Shown here: piece after piece, positions 32,631 to 41,669 of the stretch
Layout of the letters: each line of letters opens with the position of its first letter
Numbering within the stretch: the stretch's first letter is position 1
Assembly (NCBI RefSeq): GCF_022808855.1
Contig: NZ_JAKZLF010000009.1
Span: 66,195-130,194 of the forward strand
Reading direction: 5' to 3'
Origin: Anaeromyxobacter soli
Lineage (GTDB): Bacteria > Myxococcota > Myxococcia > Myxococcales > Anaeromyxobacteraceae
Length of the DNA stretch: 64,000 nt
Program-made: the position numbers and the translations under genes
The notes under the pieces: generated by a model
Seen by the model: only the letters and a program-made list of their open reading frames with translations
The model's database searches: none
What the model was told of the DNA's origin: nothing

Positions 32631-33652
32631 CCGCCCGCCCCCAGCGGCCGGCGGCGAGGCGCGCTCCCGCGAGCGAGCCCGGGCCCAAGCGGCCCGCCGC
32701 GCGGCGGGCCTCCGCGAGCAAGGCCGGCGTCGAGGTCGAGGTCGGGGGGCGCCGCCTCGTCCTCAAGAACCTGGACAAGGTCTTCTACCCGGAGGCCGGG
32801 TTCACGAAGGGCGACGTCGTCGACTACTACGCGCGGATCGCGCCGGCGCTGCTGCCGCACCTGGCTGGCCGGCCCCTCACCATGAAGCGCTACCCGGAGG
32901 GCGTCGAGGGCATGTTCTTCTACGAGAAGCGCTGCCCCCCTCACCGGCCGGAGTGGGTGCACACGGCGAAGGTGTGGAGCGAGCGGAACGACGAGTTCAT
33001 CGACTACTGCGTCGTGAACGACCTCCCGTCGCTCATCTGGGCGGCGAGCATCGCCGACCTCGAGCTGCACACGTCGCTGTCGCTCGCGCACGCGATCGAC
33101 ACGCCGACGACGATCGTGTTCGACCTCGACCCCGGCCCGCCCGCGGACGTCGTGACCTGCTGCGACGTGGCGCTCCTCGTCCGCAAGCTCCTGCACCGCC
33201 TGGAGCTCGAGGTCTACCCAAAGACCTCCGGCTCGAAGGGTCTCCAGCTCTACGTCCCGCTCGGCGGCAGGGCGACCTACGACGAGACGAAGCCCTTCGC
33301 CCACGCCGTGGCGCAGGTGCTCGAGCGGGGGCACCCGAAGCTCGTGGTGGAGCGGATGAAGAAGGACCTCCGCGTGGGGAAGGTGCTCGTCGACTGGAGC
33401 CAGAACGATCCGCACAAGACCACGGTCTCCGTGTACTCGCTGCGGGCCCGGGCGCGCCCGACGGTGTCCGCCCCGGTGACCTGGGCAGAGGTCGAGAAGG
33501 CGGCGCGCACCCGCCGCGGCGACGGCCTCGTGCTCGAGGCGAAGGACGTCCTTCGCCGGGTCGAGCGGATGGGCGACCTGTTCGAGCCGGTGCTCACCCG
33601 CCGGCAGCGGCTCCCCGGTCCCGACGGCGTCGAGCGGGTGCGTCTCTCCTGA
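32627..33652 (+). CDS. Stand-alone LigD polymerase domain
   Basis: NHEJ polymerase/primase of the AEP superfamily, 341 aa. A basic leader (about 1-32) precedes the PolDom with catalytic Asp166 and Asp168 (VFDLDPG), the conserved KTSGSKGLQLYVP block and WSQNDPHKTTVSVYSLRAR near the C-terminus. The ligase and phosphoesterase domains of full LigD are absent and no ATP-dependent ligase gene is next to it, so sealing must rely on a protein encoded elsewhere. GTG 32627 overlaps the ku stop (GTGA). Confidence 0.94.
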   Translation: MTARPQRPAARRAPASEPGPKRPAARRASASKAGVEVEVGGRRLVLKNLDKVFYPEAGFTKGDVVDYYARIAPALLPHLAGRPLTMKRYPEGVEGMFFYEKRCPPHRPEWVHTAKVWSERNDEFIDYCVVNDLPSLIWAASIADLELHTSLSLAHAIDTPTTIVFDLDPGPPADVVTCCDVALLVRKLLHRLELEVYPKTSGSKGLQLYVPLGGRATYDETKPFAHAVAQVLERGHPKLVVERMKKDLRVGKVLVDWSQNDPHKTTVSVYSLRARARPTVSAPVTWAEVEKAARTRRGDGLVLEAKDVLRRVERMGDLFEPVLTRRQRLPGPDGVERVRLS

Positions 33653-33872
33653 GGGGCCGCTGGAGGATCGCGAGGAGGCGAGCGACGCGAGCCTCCCGCC
33701 CGGAGCCGCGCGCTGCGCCGGAAGCCCGACCGGGCCGCTCCCTCGGCCGCACCCCGAGACGTGACGACCTGAGGGCCCCGTCGGATCGCCCGCCGGCCCG
33801 CTGCGCCGGCCGCGCGCCGGCCGCAACTTCTCACTCGGACACGGGCGGCGCCGAGGCGCGGAGGAGAACGGG

Positions 33873-34319
33873 ATGGATCAGCATGAGCGCTTGATCGAGG
33901 CAGGGGCGCGGGAGCCCTCGGCCCCCCGGCCGGACCCGCTGCGGGCGGCGAAGACCCGGGACCTCGTGACGCAGCTCGCCCAGAAGGCGAGCCTGCTCGC
34001 CCGGAAGGAGGTCGAGCTCGCGAAGGCGGAGCTCAAGGAGGACCTCCGCTCGGAGATCAAGATGGCGAGCGGGCTCGGCGTCGCGGGCGTCTGCGCGCTC
34101 ATGGTGCTCCAGCTGCTCCTCACGGCGATCGTGTTCGCGCTGTTCGAGGCCCAGGTGATGCCAGGCTGGGCGGCGTCGCTCCTCGTGGCGGCGGTGGTGC
34201 TCGCGGTGGGGACCGCGGTCGGGCTGTGGGGCTGGGCGAAGCGCGTGAGGAAGCCGCTCGACACGACCCGTCGCTCCCTCCAGGACAACGTTCGCTTCGC
34301 GAAGGAGCGGATCGCATGA
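33873..34319 (+). CDS. YqjE/phage-holin-superfamily membrane protein
   Basis: Protein of 148 aa. A soluble helical N-terminus rich in Lys/Glu (LARKEVELAKAELKEDL) is followed by two membrane helices (about 69-93 and 98-118). This matches the putative actinobacterial holin/YqjE (DUF1469) pattern, a family of unknown role usually linked to envelope stress proteins such as YqjD. It overlaps the DUF3618 gene by ATGA, so the pair is one unit. GGAGGAG lies about 8 nt upstream of the start. Confidence 0.8.
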   Translation: MDQHERLIEAGAREPSAPRPDPLRAAKTRDLVTQLAQKASLLARKEVELAKAELKEDLRSEIKMASGLGVAGVCALMVLQLLLTAIVFALFEAQVMPGWAASLLVAAVVLAVGTAVGLWGWAKRVRKPLDTTRRSLQDNVRFAKERIA

Positions 34320-34777
34320 AGGACGGATCCCCGCAGAACGTCAGCCGCGTCTCGGGCGAGATCGAGGCGCTCCGCAACGACCTCGGCGCGCTCATCGGAG
34401 AGCTGGACCGCCGGCGGCACGAGCTGTTCGACCTGCGGCTGCAGGCGAAGCGCCACCCCGTGGCCGTCATCGGCGCCGGGGTCGTGGCCGCGCTGGTGGT
34501 CGGCGGCCTCGTCGCGTTCGCGGTCCGCTCGCGCCGCGAGGCGCAGCGTCCGAGCCGCAGGGCGCGCGAGACGGCCCGCGCCCTCTCGCGCCTCATGGAG
34601 CACCCGGACCGGGTGGCCGCGGAGCAGTCGATGCGGGACAAGATCCTCGCCGCGGCCGGCATCGCCGCCGGCACCGCGATCGCGAAGCGGCTCGTCGACC
34701 GGCTCGTCGCCCCCACGCCCGCTCCGCGCCGCGCGCGCGGCAACGGCGCCGCCGGCGAGGTCCGGACGCACGCCTGA
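34316..34777 (+). CDS. DUF3618-like membrane protein
   Basis: Protein of 153 aa: the N-terminal part (SGEIEALRNDLGALIGELDRRRHELFDL) is the DUF3618-type amphipathic helix, followed by one membrane helix (about 46-66) and a basic C-terminal region. It starts inside the stop codon of the YqjE-like gene, the standard neighbour of this family, so the two likely work in one inner-membrane complex or coat. Function is unknown. Confidence 0.8.
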   Translation: MKDGSPQNVSRVSGEIEALRNDLGALIGELDRRRHELFDLRLQAKRHPVAVIGAGVVAALVVGGLVAFAVRSRREAQRPSRRARETARALSRLMEHPDRVAAEQSMRDKILAAAGIAAGTAIAKRLVDRLVAPTPAPRRARGNGAAGEVRTHA

Positions 34778-34800
34778 GCGGCTAGCCCCGGTGCGGCGCG

Positions 34801-34833
34801 GCGGCCGGCGCGACGACCGCCCGCGCCGGCCGC
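34801..34833. terminator. Bidirectional hairpin between convergent genes
   Basis: GCGGCCGGCGCG at 34801-34812 pairs perfectly with 34822-34833 across a 9-nt loop, in the 60-bp gap between the convergent DUF3618 and zinc-protein genes. No T run is present on either side. Confidence 0.55.
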
Positions 34834-34837
34834 GCCG

Positions 34838-35077
34838 TCACTGCGCCCGGTCCTGGAGCGCGTGCACGCCCGTCGCGTGCGCGCAGTGGGCGCAGCAGAA
34901 CTGCTTGCCGCCCGCCTCCACGCCGTGGCCGATCACCCGGCACCCGCAGTGCGCGCAGCGCGGCGCGAGCGCCTGGATGGCGCACTCGAAGCTGTCGAAC
35001 ACGTGCCGCTTGCCGCCCGCCGTCACCTCGAAGGCCTTGTCGTACTCGTTCCCGCACACCTCGCAGCTTCCGGTCAT
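34838..35077 (-). CDS. Small cysteine-rich metal-binding protein
   Basis: Protein of 79 aa with nine cysteines at positions 5, 8, 32, 41, 44, 46, 61, 62 and 65, and several histidines, arranged as CxxC knuckles. The first half (CEVCGNEYDKAFEV...FDSFECAIQALAP) and the second (CAHCGCRVIGHGVE) resemble a small zinc-ribbon or prokaryotic metallothionein-type fold seen as stand-alone genes in several bacteria. It could bind zinc structurally or act in metal storage. ATG 35077 has a GGGAG upstream. Confidence 0.8.
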   Translation of the reverse strand: MTGSCEVCGNEYDKAFEVTAGGKRHVFDSFECAIQALAPRCAHCGCRVIGHGVEAGGKQFCCAHCAHATGVHALQDRAQ

Positions 35078-35278
35078 CGCTCCCCTCCCTCGCTCTGCCG
35101 TCCGCCGGCGAGCCGTCGCGCCGTGCCGCGTGTCGGACGCCGCCGTGGATCATGGCCACTCGCGCGCGCGCCAGCACCGCCGCTGACAATGCCCACCTGC
35201 GTGCCAAGGCTTTCACGGGTGATGGACGGAGGGACCCGCCGCGGAGCTGGGCGGGCGTTCGACCGAGGGAGGAGACAC

Positions 35279-35749
35279 ATGGCACGCGTGGAGAAGAGCA
35301 TCGAGATCGAGCGGCCGGTCCGGATGGTCTACGACCAGTGGACGCAGTTCGAGGAGTTCCCGCGCTTCATGGAGGGCGTCGAGGAGGTCCACCAGATCGA
35401 CGACACGACGCTCCACTGGATCGCGAAGGTCGGCGGGAAGCGCGAGGAGTGGGAGGCGGAGATCGTGCAGCAGGTCCCGGATCAGAGCATCGCCTGGCGG
35501 CACACCGCCGGCGCGGTGAACTCGGGCGTCGTGCTGTTCACGCCGCTCGACGGGCAGCGCTGCCGCGTGACGCTCGCGCTGGAGTACGATCCCAAGGGCT
35601 TCGTCGAGAAGGTCGGCGACGTGCTGGGCGTCGTGTCCCGGCGCGTCGAGGGCGACCTCCAGCGCTTCAAGCGCTTCATCGAGGAGCGCGCGAGCGAGAC
35701 CGGCGGGTGGCGCGGGGAGGTGCACCCCGGCGACCATCACGCGCATTAA
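35279..35749 (+). CDS. SRPBCC (polyketide cyclase/START-like) protein
   Basis: Protein of 156 aa with the SRPBCC fold pattern: KSIEIERPVRMVYDQWTQFEEFPRFMEGVEEV at the N-terminus and DVLGVVSRRVEGDLQRFKRFIE as the long C-terminal helix. Such proteins bind hydrophobic ligands; the subfamily is the cyclase/dehydrase type often found with stress proteins. GGGAGGAG precedes ATG 35279. Its stop overlaps that of the convergent thioredoxin-fold gene by 4 bp. Confidence 0.88.
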   Translation: MARVEKSIEIERPVRMVYDQWTQFEEFPRFMEGVEEVHQIDDTTLHWIAKVGGKREEWEAEIVQQVPDQSIAWRHTAGAVNSGVVLFTPLDGQRCRVTLALEYDPKGFVEKVGDVLGVVSRRVEGDLQRFKRFIEERASETGGWRGEVHPGDHHAH

Positions 35750-35979
35750 GGCAGCGCCTCGAGCGCCGCCCGCACGGCGGCGAGCCCCACGTGGAGCCGC
35801 GCGCCGTCCCACAGCGCGGGCGTGGCGCTCCCGCCGTGCGCCGCGAGCGCGTCGCGGTGCGCGTCGAAGGCGACGTTGCGGAAGTCGATCACGCCCTCGA
35901 GCCCGAGCGCGACGACGCGCTTTCGCGCCGCGGCGGAGTCCGGCTCGGAGATCCGGTGGAACAGCTCCGGCGCGGCCAT
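35746..35979 (-). CDS. Glutaredoxin/GST-N-like protein without cysteines
   Basis: Protein of 77 aa that fits the thioredoxin-fold beta-alpha-beta pattern: ELFHRISEPDSAAARKRVVAL at the start and the cis-proline loop SATPALWDG near residue 52. The position of the redox cysteine is occupied by the sequence PDSA and the protein has no cysteine at all, so it cannot be a thiol oxidoreductase and may be a binding protein. It begins 6 bp after the lpxC stop on the same strand, so it is probably co-transcribed with lpxC. Confidence 0.7.
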   Translation of the reverse strand: MAAPELFHRISEPDSAAARKRVVALGLEGVIDFRNVAFDAHRDALAAHGGSATPALWDGARLHVGLAAVRAALEALP

Positions 35980-35985
35980 GCCGCG

Positions 35986-36903
35986 CTAGGCGATCTCGGG
36001 GAGGCCCAGCGTCACCGGGCGGCGCTCCGGCACGCCCGACTCCGCCGTGACGCGCACCACGCGGTGGCAGGCGGGATCGGCGAGCACCTTGCGCACCAGG
36101 GCCTGGTTCAGCGCGTGGCCGCTCTTCACGGCGGTGAGCGCGCCGACCACCGGCATGCCCAGCAGGGCGAGATCGCCGATGGCGTCGAGCACCTTGTGCC
36201 GGGCGAACTCGTCGGGGAAGCGCAGGCCCTCCGGGTTCAGTATCGAGAACTCGTCGATCACGATCGCGTTGTCGAGGCTGCCGCCCTTGGCGAGGCCGGC
36301 CGCCTGCATCCGCTCGATGTCGCGCCTGAAGCAGAACGTCCGCGCCCGCGCCACCTCGCGCTCGAAGGCGCGATCCGACAGCGACACCCGGAACGACTGG
36401 TTGGTGACGAGCGGGTGGTCGAAGTCGGCGGTGAAGTCGACGACGAAGCCGTCGGCCGGCTCGAGGCGCGCGAGCTTGTCGCCGTCGCGGATCTCGACGG
36501 CCTGGTCGACCACGAGGTAGCGGCGGCCGGCGCGCAGCTGCTGCACGCCCGCCTCCTGGATGAGGCAGACGAACGGCGCCGCGGAGCCGTCCACGATGGG
36601 GACTTCCGGCCCGTCCACCTCGACGCGGCAGTTGTCGATCCCCATCCCGGAGAGCGCCGCGAGCACGTGCTCGACGGTGGACACGCGCGCGCTGCCGAGG
36701 GCGACGCTCGTGGAGAGCATCGTGTCGACGACGAGGTCGTTCTTGGCGGGGATCTCGACGCCGAGATCCATGCGCACGAAGGTGATGCCAGAGTCGGCCG
36801 AGGCCGGCGCGAGCGTGAGGGTCGCGGGCTTGCCGGAGTGGAGTCCCACCCCTGTGCAGCTCACGCGCTTCGCCACCGTTCGCTGGTTCCAGTAGGTCAT
36901 CAT
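35986..36903 (-). CDS. lpxC: UDP-3-O-acyl-N-acetylglucosamine deacetylase
   Basis: Zinc deacetylase for the committed step of lipid A synthesis, 305 aa, cytosolic. Zinc ligands are His79 (VEHVLAAL), His236 and Asp240 (RHKVLDAIGDLALLG), and the catalytic His263 is in GHALNQALV. The N-terminal block RTVAKRVSCTGVGLHSG is diagnostic. Two consecutive ATG codons begin the frame at 36903; no strong ribosome site is visible. Together with the LpxL-like gene at the left end it shows that the organism makes lipid A. Confidence 0.97.
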   Translation of the reverse strand: MMTYWNQRTVAKRVSCTGVGLHSGKPATLTLAPASADSGITFVRMDLGVEIPAKNDLVVDTMLSTSVALGSARVSTVEHVLAALSGMGIDNCRVEVDGPEVPIVDGSAAPFVCLIQEAGVQQLRAGRRYLVVDQAVEIRDGDKLARLEPADGFVVDFTADFDHPLVTNQSFRVSLSDRAFEREVARARTFCFRRDIERMQAAGLAKGGSLDNAIVIDEFSILNPEGLRFPDEFARHKVLDAIGDLALLGMPVVGALTAVKSGHALNQALVRKVLADPACHRVVRVTAESGVPERRPVTLGLPEIA

Positions 36904-37191
36904 GATGAAGGTCCGGTGGGCTCGTCGGCCCGTGCGGCACCCTTCCGAGCAATCGATGTGCCAATCACCTCGGAATTCGGCCGCTTTTCGTCCCCGGCTT
37001 GGGCCTGCGCCAACCCCTCGTAGCTCCCCGGGAATCCGGCCGCCGGCGGCGGGCGCTCGCCCGCTCTCTCGCTCGCGGGGGCTCGCGCCCTCATTCCCTG
37101 TGACGGGACCGCGACATCCGTGTCAGGCCGGCACGGGCGAACGACTATTTTCGTGCGGCGGCTTATAGCACGTGCGACCCGAGGCGAACGC

Positions 37192-37935
37192 TTGATCCCA
37201 CTGAAAGACGACACCCCGCTCGAGCGCACACCCGTCATCACCATCGCCCTCATCGCCCTCAACGTCGCCGTCTACCTCTGGCAGATCGACGCGCTCGCGC
37301 TGCCGGCGCTCGTGGCCTCCGGCGGCGACGTCGTCGCCTTCATGAGCGCGCGGCTGAACGAGACGGCGCTCCGGGGCGGGGCGATCCCCTACGAGATCCT
37401 CACGCTCACCGACCCCTGGCCGCGCGCGTACGTGCCCGTCCCGCTCACGATCTTCACGAGCATGTTCCTGCACGGCGGCCTCATGCACCTCGGGTCGAAC
37501 ATGCTGTTCCTCTGGATCTTCGGGAACAACGTCGAGGACGCCCTCGGCCGCGGCCGGTTCGTGCTCTTCTACCTCGCCTCCGGCGTCGCGGCCGCGCTCG
37601 CGCAGACGGTCGCGTCCGCGGCGAGCGGCGACGTCTACGTGCCGATGGTCGGCGCGAGCGGCGCGATCGCGGGCGTGCTCGCTGCGTACATGACGCTCTT
37701 CCCGCGCGCGCGCGTGCTCTCCGCGATCATCATCTTCATCTTCATCCGGCTCGTGGCGGTCCCCGCGTCCTTCTTCATCGGGCTCTGGTTCGCGCTGCAG
37801 ATCCTGTCGGTGGTCTTCGGCGGATCGCCGGGCGTGGCGGTGATCGCCCACGTGTTCGGGTTCGTGGCGGGGTGGCTCCTCGTCCGCGTGATGGGGCGGC
37901 GCGGCACCTGGCGCGCGCGACGCATGTCGTGGTGA
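37192..37935 (+). CDS. Rhomboid-family intramembrane serine protease
   Basis: Polytopic protease of 247 aa cleaving membrane proteins within the bilayer. Helix 4 carries the catalytic GASGAIAG (Ser156), helix 6 carries His220 (AHVFGFVAGWLL), and HGGLMHLGSNMLFLWIFG holds the conserved oxyanion Asn103. TTG 37192 has GAGGCG about 7 nt upstream and is preferred; GTG 37120 is an in-frame alternative adding 24 residues. It is convergent with ruvB. Confidence 0.93.
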   Translation: MIPLKDDTPLERTPVITIALIALNVAVYLWQIDALALPALVASGGDVVAFMSARLNETALRGGAIPYEILTLTDPWPRAYVPVPLTIFTSMFLHGGLMHLGSNMLFLWIFGNNVEDALGRGRFVLFYLASGVAAALAQTVASAASGDVYVPMVGASGAIAGVLAAYMTLFPRARVLSAIIIFIFIRLVAVPASFFIGLWFALQILSVVFGGSPGVAVIAHVFGFVAGWLLVRVMGRRGTWRARRMSW

Positions 37936-37988
37936 GGCGCGGCGTCTCGCGTCCCCCGCGAGCACCGAGGAGTCCCTGCGCCGCAGCT

Positions 37989-39017
37989 TCAGATCAGGCT
38001 GCCCTGCTTGCCGTGCGGCCTCTCGCGCCCCAGGTGCGCGTAGGCCGGCGGCAGCGCCACGCGGCCGCGCGGCGTGCGCGCGAGGAAGCCCTCGCGCACG
38101 AGGAACGGCTCGTAGACGTCCTCGAGCGTGTCGCGCTCCTCGCCGACCGCCGCCGCGACGGCGTCGATGCCGACCGGGCCCCCGCCGAACGTATCGAGGA
38201 CCACGGTGAGGATCCGGCGGTCCATCGCGTCGAGCCCGCGCGCGTCCACCTCCAGCCGCGCGAGCGTCGTCTCGACGATCTCGCGCGTGAGGCGGCCGTC
38301 CCCCTGGACCTCCGCGAAGTCGCGGGCACGCTGCAGGAGCCGGATGGCGATGCGCGGCGTGCCGCGGGCGCGCCGCGCGAGCTCCTCCGCGCCGGCGGGC
38401 TCCACCGGCAGCGCGAGCTTCCGCGCCGCGCGCACCGCTATCTCGCGGAGCTCCGCCGGCTCGTAGTAGCCGAGCCGCTCCTGGATGGGGAAGCGGTCGC
38501 GGAGCGGGCTCGCGAGGAGCCCGGTGCGCGTGGTCGCGCCGACGAGGGTGAAGCGCTCGAGCTTCATCTCCATGGTCTGCGCGCCGAGCCCGGCGCCCAG
38601 GACGACGTCGAAGCGGAAGTCCTCCATCGCCGGGTAGAGCGCCTCCTCCACCGCGGGCGAGAGCCGGTGGATCTCGTCGATGAAGAGGATGTCGCGTGGC
38701 GCGAGCGCGGTGAGGAGCCCGGCGAGGTCGCCCTTCTTCACGAGCGCGGGGCCGCTCGTGACGTGGAGCGCGACGCCCAGCTCGCGGGCGAGGATGTGCG
38801 CGAGCGAGGTCTTGCCGAGGCCCGGCGGTCCGGAGAGGAGGACGTGATCGAGCGCCTCGCCGCGCGCCTTCGCGGCCTTCGCGTACACGCGGAAGTTCTC
38901 GACGAGCTTCTCCTGCCCGACGTACTCCTCGAACGTGGCCGGCCGGAGCGACTGCTCGAGCCGCTCCTCGCCGTCGGTCGCCCTGGGCGACACCTCGCGC
39001 ACGGGTATGCCGGTCAT
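37989..39017 (-). CDS. ruvB: Holliday junction branch-migration ATPase RuvB
   Basis: Hexameric AAA+ motor of the RuvAB complex, 342 aa. Walker A GPPGLGKT (63-70), Walker B DILFIDEIHR, sensor-1 region LVGATTRTGLL and the C-terminal winged-helix region with the GGGPVG(ID)-type motif are all present. It lies 88 bp downstream of ruvA on the same strand, completing a ruvC-ruvA-ruvB cluster. Confidence 0.98.
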   Translation of the reverse strand: MTGIPVREVSPRATDGEERLEQSLRPATFEEYVGQEKLVENFRVYAKAAKARGEALDHVLLSGPPGLGKTSLAHILARELGVALHVTSGPALVKKGDLAGLLTALAPRDILFIDEIHRLSPAVEEALYPAMEDFRFDVVLGAGLGAQTMEMKLERFTLVGATTRTGLLASPLRDRFPIQERLGYYEPAELREIAVRAARKLALPVEPAGAEELARRARGTPRIAIRLLQRARDFAEVQGDGRLTREIVETTLARLEVDARGLDAMDRRILTVVLDTFGGGPVGIDAVAAAVGEERDTLEDVYEPFLVREGFLARTPRGRVALPPAYAHLGRERPHGKQGSLI

Positions 39018-39105
39018 CGATCGGCGGAGGCTAGCACGCTGCCCCGACAGCAGCGCTCCTGCGTCTCACTGCGGCCGGGGCGGACCGTCGCGACCCTCGC
39101 GCGGG

Positions 39106-39699
39106 TCAGCCGCGCAGCCGCTTCAGCGCCTCGCGGAGCAGCGCGTCGAGCTTCTTCCCCTCCGCCTCGTCGCGCAGCGCGTCGGCGGCGGCGTCGGCCT
39201 GGGGCGGCTTGTAGCCGAGGTTCACGAGCGCCTGGCGGAGCTGCTCGAGCACGCCCGCGCCGGGCTTCGCCCGCCCCGGGCCGGCGGCGCGCGCGAGGAG
39301 CGCGAGCTTCTCCTTCAGCTCCACGACGAGCCGCTCGGCGGTCTTCTTCCCGACGCCGGGCACCTTCGTGAGCCGCGCCACGTCGGCGCCCGCGACCGCC
39401 TGGGCGAGCTCGCGCGCGTCGATGCCGGAGAGGATGTTCTGCGCCGCGCGCGGGCCAACGCCCTTCACGTCGATGAGCGCGCGGAACACCGCCTCCTCGT
39501 CCTCCGTCGCGAAGCCGTAGAGCTCGATGGCGTCCTGGCGCACGTTCGTGAACGTGCGGAGCGCGGCGTCGCCGCCCTGCGGCGGCAGGGTCGCGAGGGA
39601 CACGGCGGAGAGGTGGACGAGATAGCCGACCCCGCCCACGTCGAGCACGACGTGGTCCGCGCCCTTCTCGGCGACCTTCCCGGAGAGCCGCGCGATCAC
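39106..39699 (-). CDS. ruvA: Holliday junction DNA-binding protein RuvA
   Basis: Tetrameric junction-binding subunit, 197 aa. It shows the N-terminal OB fold ([27 protein letters not shown]), the two helix-hairpin-helix motifs ([15 protein letters not shown] and [13 protein letters not shown]) and the C-terminal domain that contacts RuvB ([15 protein letters not shown]). Its GTG start overlaps the TGA of ruvC in a GTGA tetranucleotide. The usual length confirms the start. Confidence 0.98.
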   Translation of the reverse strand: MIARLSGKVAEKGADHVVLDVGGVGYLVHLSAVSLATLPPQGGDAALRTFTNVRQDAIELYGFATEDEEAVFRALIDVKGVGPRAAQNILSGIDARELAQAVAGADVARLTKVPGVGKKTAERLVVELKEKLALLARAAGPGRAKPGAGVLEQLRQALVNLGYKPPQADAAADALRDEAEGKKLDALLREALKRLRG

Positions 39700-40319
39700 G
39701 CGAGCCCCCGGTGATCGCGGCGCGAGGGCCGCAGGCGCGCGGCGGCGCGGGCGGCGCGATCGCGGGCGGGGACCGGCGCGACGGCGTCCTCGCGCGCCCG
39801 GCCGGCGGACGGCACGGCGACCGCGACGTTCCGGACGGACGGGAGCGCGAGCCGCCCCGCGCGGCGCGCGAGGTGGCAGACGGCGACCGCGAGCGCGTCG
39901 GCCTCGTCGGAGAGGTCGGGCGCGGCGCCGAGGAGCATGCGGGCGGTGCGGAGCATCTGGTCCTTCGACGCGCGGCCGGAGCCGGTGAAGGCGAGCTTCA
40001 CCTCCGAGGGCGCGTACTCGAACACGGGGAGGCCGGCCTGCGCGGCGGCGGCGAGCGCGACCCCGCGGGCCTGGCCGAGCACGAGGGCGGAGCGCGCGGA
40101 GACGCCGCAGAAGACCTGCTCGACCGAGACCTCCGCCGGGCCCGAGCGGCGGATCACCTCGGCGAGGCCCTCGAGGATGCGCGCCAGCCGCTCGGCCATG
40201 GGGCGGTCCGCGCCGGGGACGAGCACCCCCGACGCGAGGACGACGAGCCGCGTCCCCTCGCGCGCCACGACGCCGTAGCCGCAGCGGCGCGAGCCGGGGT
40301 CGATCCCGAGGGCGATCAC
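39696..40319 (-). CDS. ruvC: Holliday junction resolvase RuvC with C-terminal extension
   Basis: Endonuclease resolving Holliday junctions, 207 aa. Catalytic residues Asp7 (GIDPGS), Glu67 (VSVEQVF), Asp138 and Asp141 ([10 protein letters not shown]) are intact. After about residue 160 there is an Arg/Ala-rich tail of some 45 residues not needed for the fold, making it longer than the common 170-180 residues. The GTG start encodes VIALGIDPG; a longer frame is open upstream but lacks family character. The stop overlaps the ruvA start. Confidence 0.97.
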   Translation of the reverse strand: MIALGIDPGSRRCGYGVVAREGTRLVVLASGVLVPGADRPMAERLARILEGLAEVIRRSGPAEVSVEQVFCGVSARSALVLGQARGVALAAAAQAGLPVFEYAPSEVKLAFTGSGRASKDQMLRTARMLLGAAPDLSDEADALAVAVCHLARRAGRLALPSVRNVAVAVPSAGRAREDAVAPVPARDRAARAAARLRPSRRDHRGLA

Positions 40320-40372
40320 GAGGGCAATGTAGCAGAGGGCGGGCGACCGTAAAGCGAACGCCCGGCGCGGCC

Positions 40373-41629
40373 TCATGCGGTGCGCGGCGGCGACCCTCGC
40401 GGCGCTGGGGCCGGGGCGGCGCCGCGGGCGAGCGACGCCGCCGCGGCGAGCACGGCCACCGCAGCGCCGGCGCGGAGCGCGAGCGCGTAGCCGCCGAGGA
40501 ACGCCTCGCCGCTCGCGCCGGGTCCGGCGCGCAGCGCGAACAGCGCGCCCGCGAGCCCCACCCCCGCCGCCATCCCGGCACTCCGCGCGGTCGCGAGCAG
40601 GCCGCCGCCCGAGCCGAGCCGCTCGCGCGGCAGCGCGCCCATGACGAGCGCGTTGTTCGGCGCCTGGAAGAGCCCCATCCCGGCGCCGCACAGGGCGAGG
40701 CGCGCCGCGAACCCGGCGGCGCCGCCCTGCGCGCTCGCGAACGACAGCGCCGTGAGGCCCGCCGCGAGGAGCAGCATCCCGACCGCGGGGAGCCACCGCC
40801 CCCCGAGGCGATCGGCGATCCAGCCGGAGAGCGGCGACGCCACCGACAGCGCCAGCGGGACCGCGGCGAGGACGAGCCCGAGCGACCCGGGGGCGAGCCC
40901 GAGCACGCGCGCGAGGAAGAAGGGCGTGAGGAACGTCTGCGAGAACATCGCGGCGTAGGAGAGCAGCCCCGCGACGAGGCCCCAGGTGAAGAGCGGGATC
41001 CTGAACAGCCGCGTGTCGAGCAGCGGCCCGCCCGCGTTCCCGCCGCCGCGCGCGAGGACCCGCAGCGCCCAGGCCGCGCCGGCGATCCCGATGGGCACGT
41101 TCACGTAGAAGATCCAGCGCCAGGAGAGGTGCGTGAGGATGAGGCCCCCGAGCGGCGGCCCCGCGGTGAGGCCGAGGGCGACGACGGTGCCGGCCGCCCC
41201 GAGCGCGCGCCCGCGCATGCTGGCCGGGAACGCCGCGGTGATGATCGCCGGTCCGATCGCCATCATCGCGCTCGCGCCCAGCGCCTGGACCCCGCGCGAC
41301 AGGACGAGCACGCCGAGCCCGCCGGCGAGCCCGCAGAGCGCCGACCCCGCCGTGAACACGAGGAGCCCGGCGGTGTAGACGGCGCGGTGCCCGAACCGGT
41401 CGCCGAGCCGGCCGAGGGGGACGAGCGTCGCGGTGATCGCGAGCAGGTACGCGTTCACGACCCACTGCAGCGGCCCGACCGCCGCGCCGAGCTCGCGGCC
41501 GAGGGTCGGCAGCGCGACGTTCACGATGTTGCCGTCGAGCGTCGCCATGACCGTACCGACCGCGACGACGGAGAAGGCGAGCCAGCCCTGGGGCGGCGTG
41601 GCGCTGGATGGGGGGAGGGGGCGGCGCAA
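40373..41629 (-). CDS. MFS drug exporter, DHA2-like but shortened
   Basis: Inner-membrane exporter of 418 aa. The N-terminal half has the DHA2 signatures [30 protein letters not shown] and the motif-C stretch [13 protein letters not shown]. After helix 6 ([12 protein letters not shown]) the two central helices normal for 14-helix DHA2 proteins are missing: only a short loop (ARGGGNAGG) precedes the next [10 protein letters not shown] segment. Either this is a genuine 12-helix variant or a deletion has occurred. It is 53 bp upstream of ruvC on the same strand; no functional link is apparent. Confidence 0.85.
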   Translation of the reverse strand: MRRPLPPSSATPPQGWLAFSVVAVGTVMATLDGNIVNVALPTLGRELGAAVGPLQWVVNAYLLAITATLVPLGRLGDRFGHRAVYTAGLLVFTAGSALCGLAGGLGVLVLSRGVQALGASAMMAIGPAIITAAFPASMRGRALGAAGTVVALGLTAGPPLGGLILTHLSWRWIFYVNVPIGIAGAAWALRVLARGGGNAGGPLLDTRLFRIPLFTWGLVAGLLSYAAMFSQTFLTPFFLARVLGLAPGSLGLVLAAVPLALSVASPLSGWIADRLGGRWLPAVGMLLLAAGLTALSFASAQGGAAGFAARLALCGAGMGLFQAPNNALVMGALPRERLGSGGGLLATARSAGMAAGVGLAGALFALRAGPGASGEAFLGGYALALRAGAAVAVLAAAASLARGAAPAPAPRGSPPRTA

Positions 41630-41669
41630 GGGGGGTCGGGTCCGGTTCCGGGGGCGGGGCCTCTCGCGC

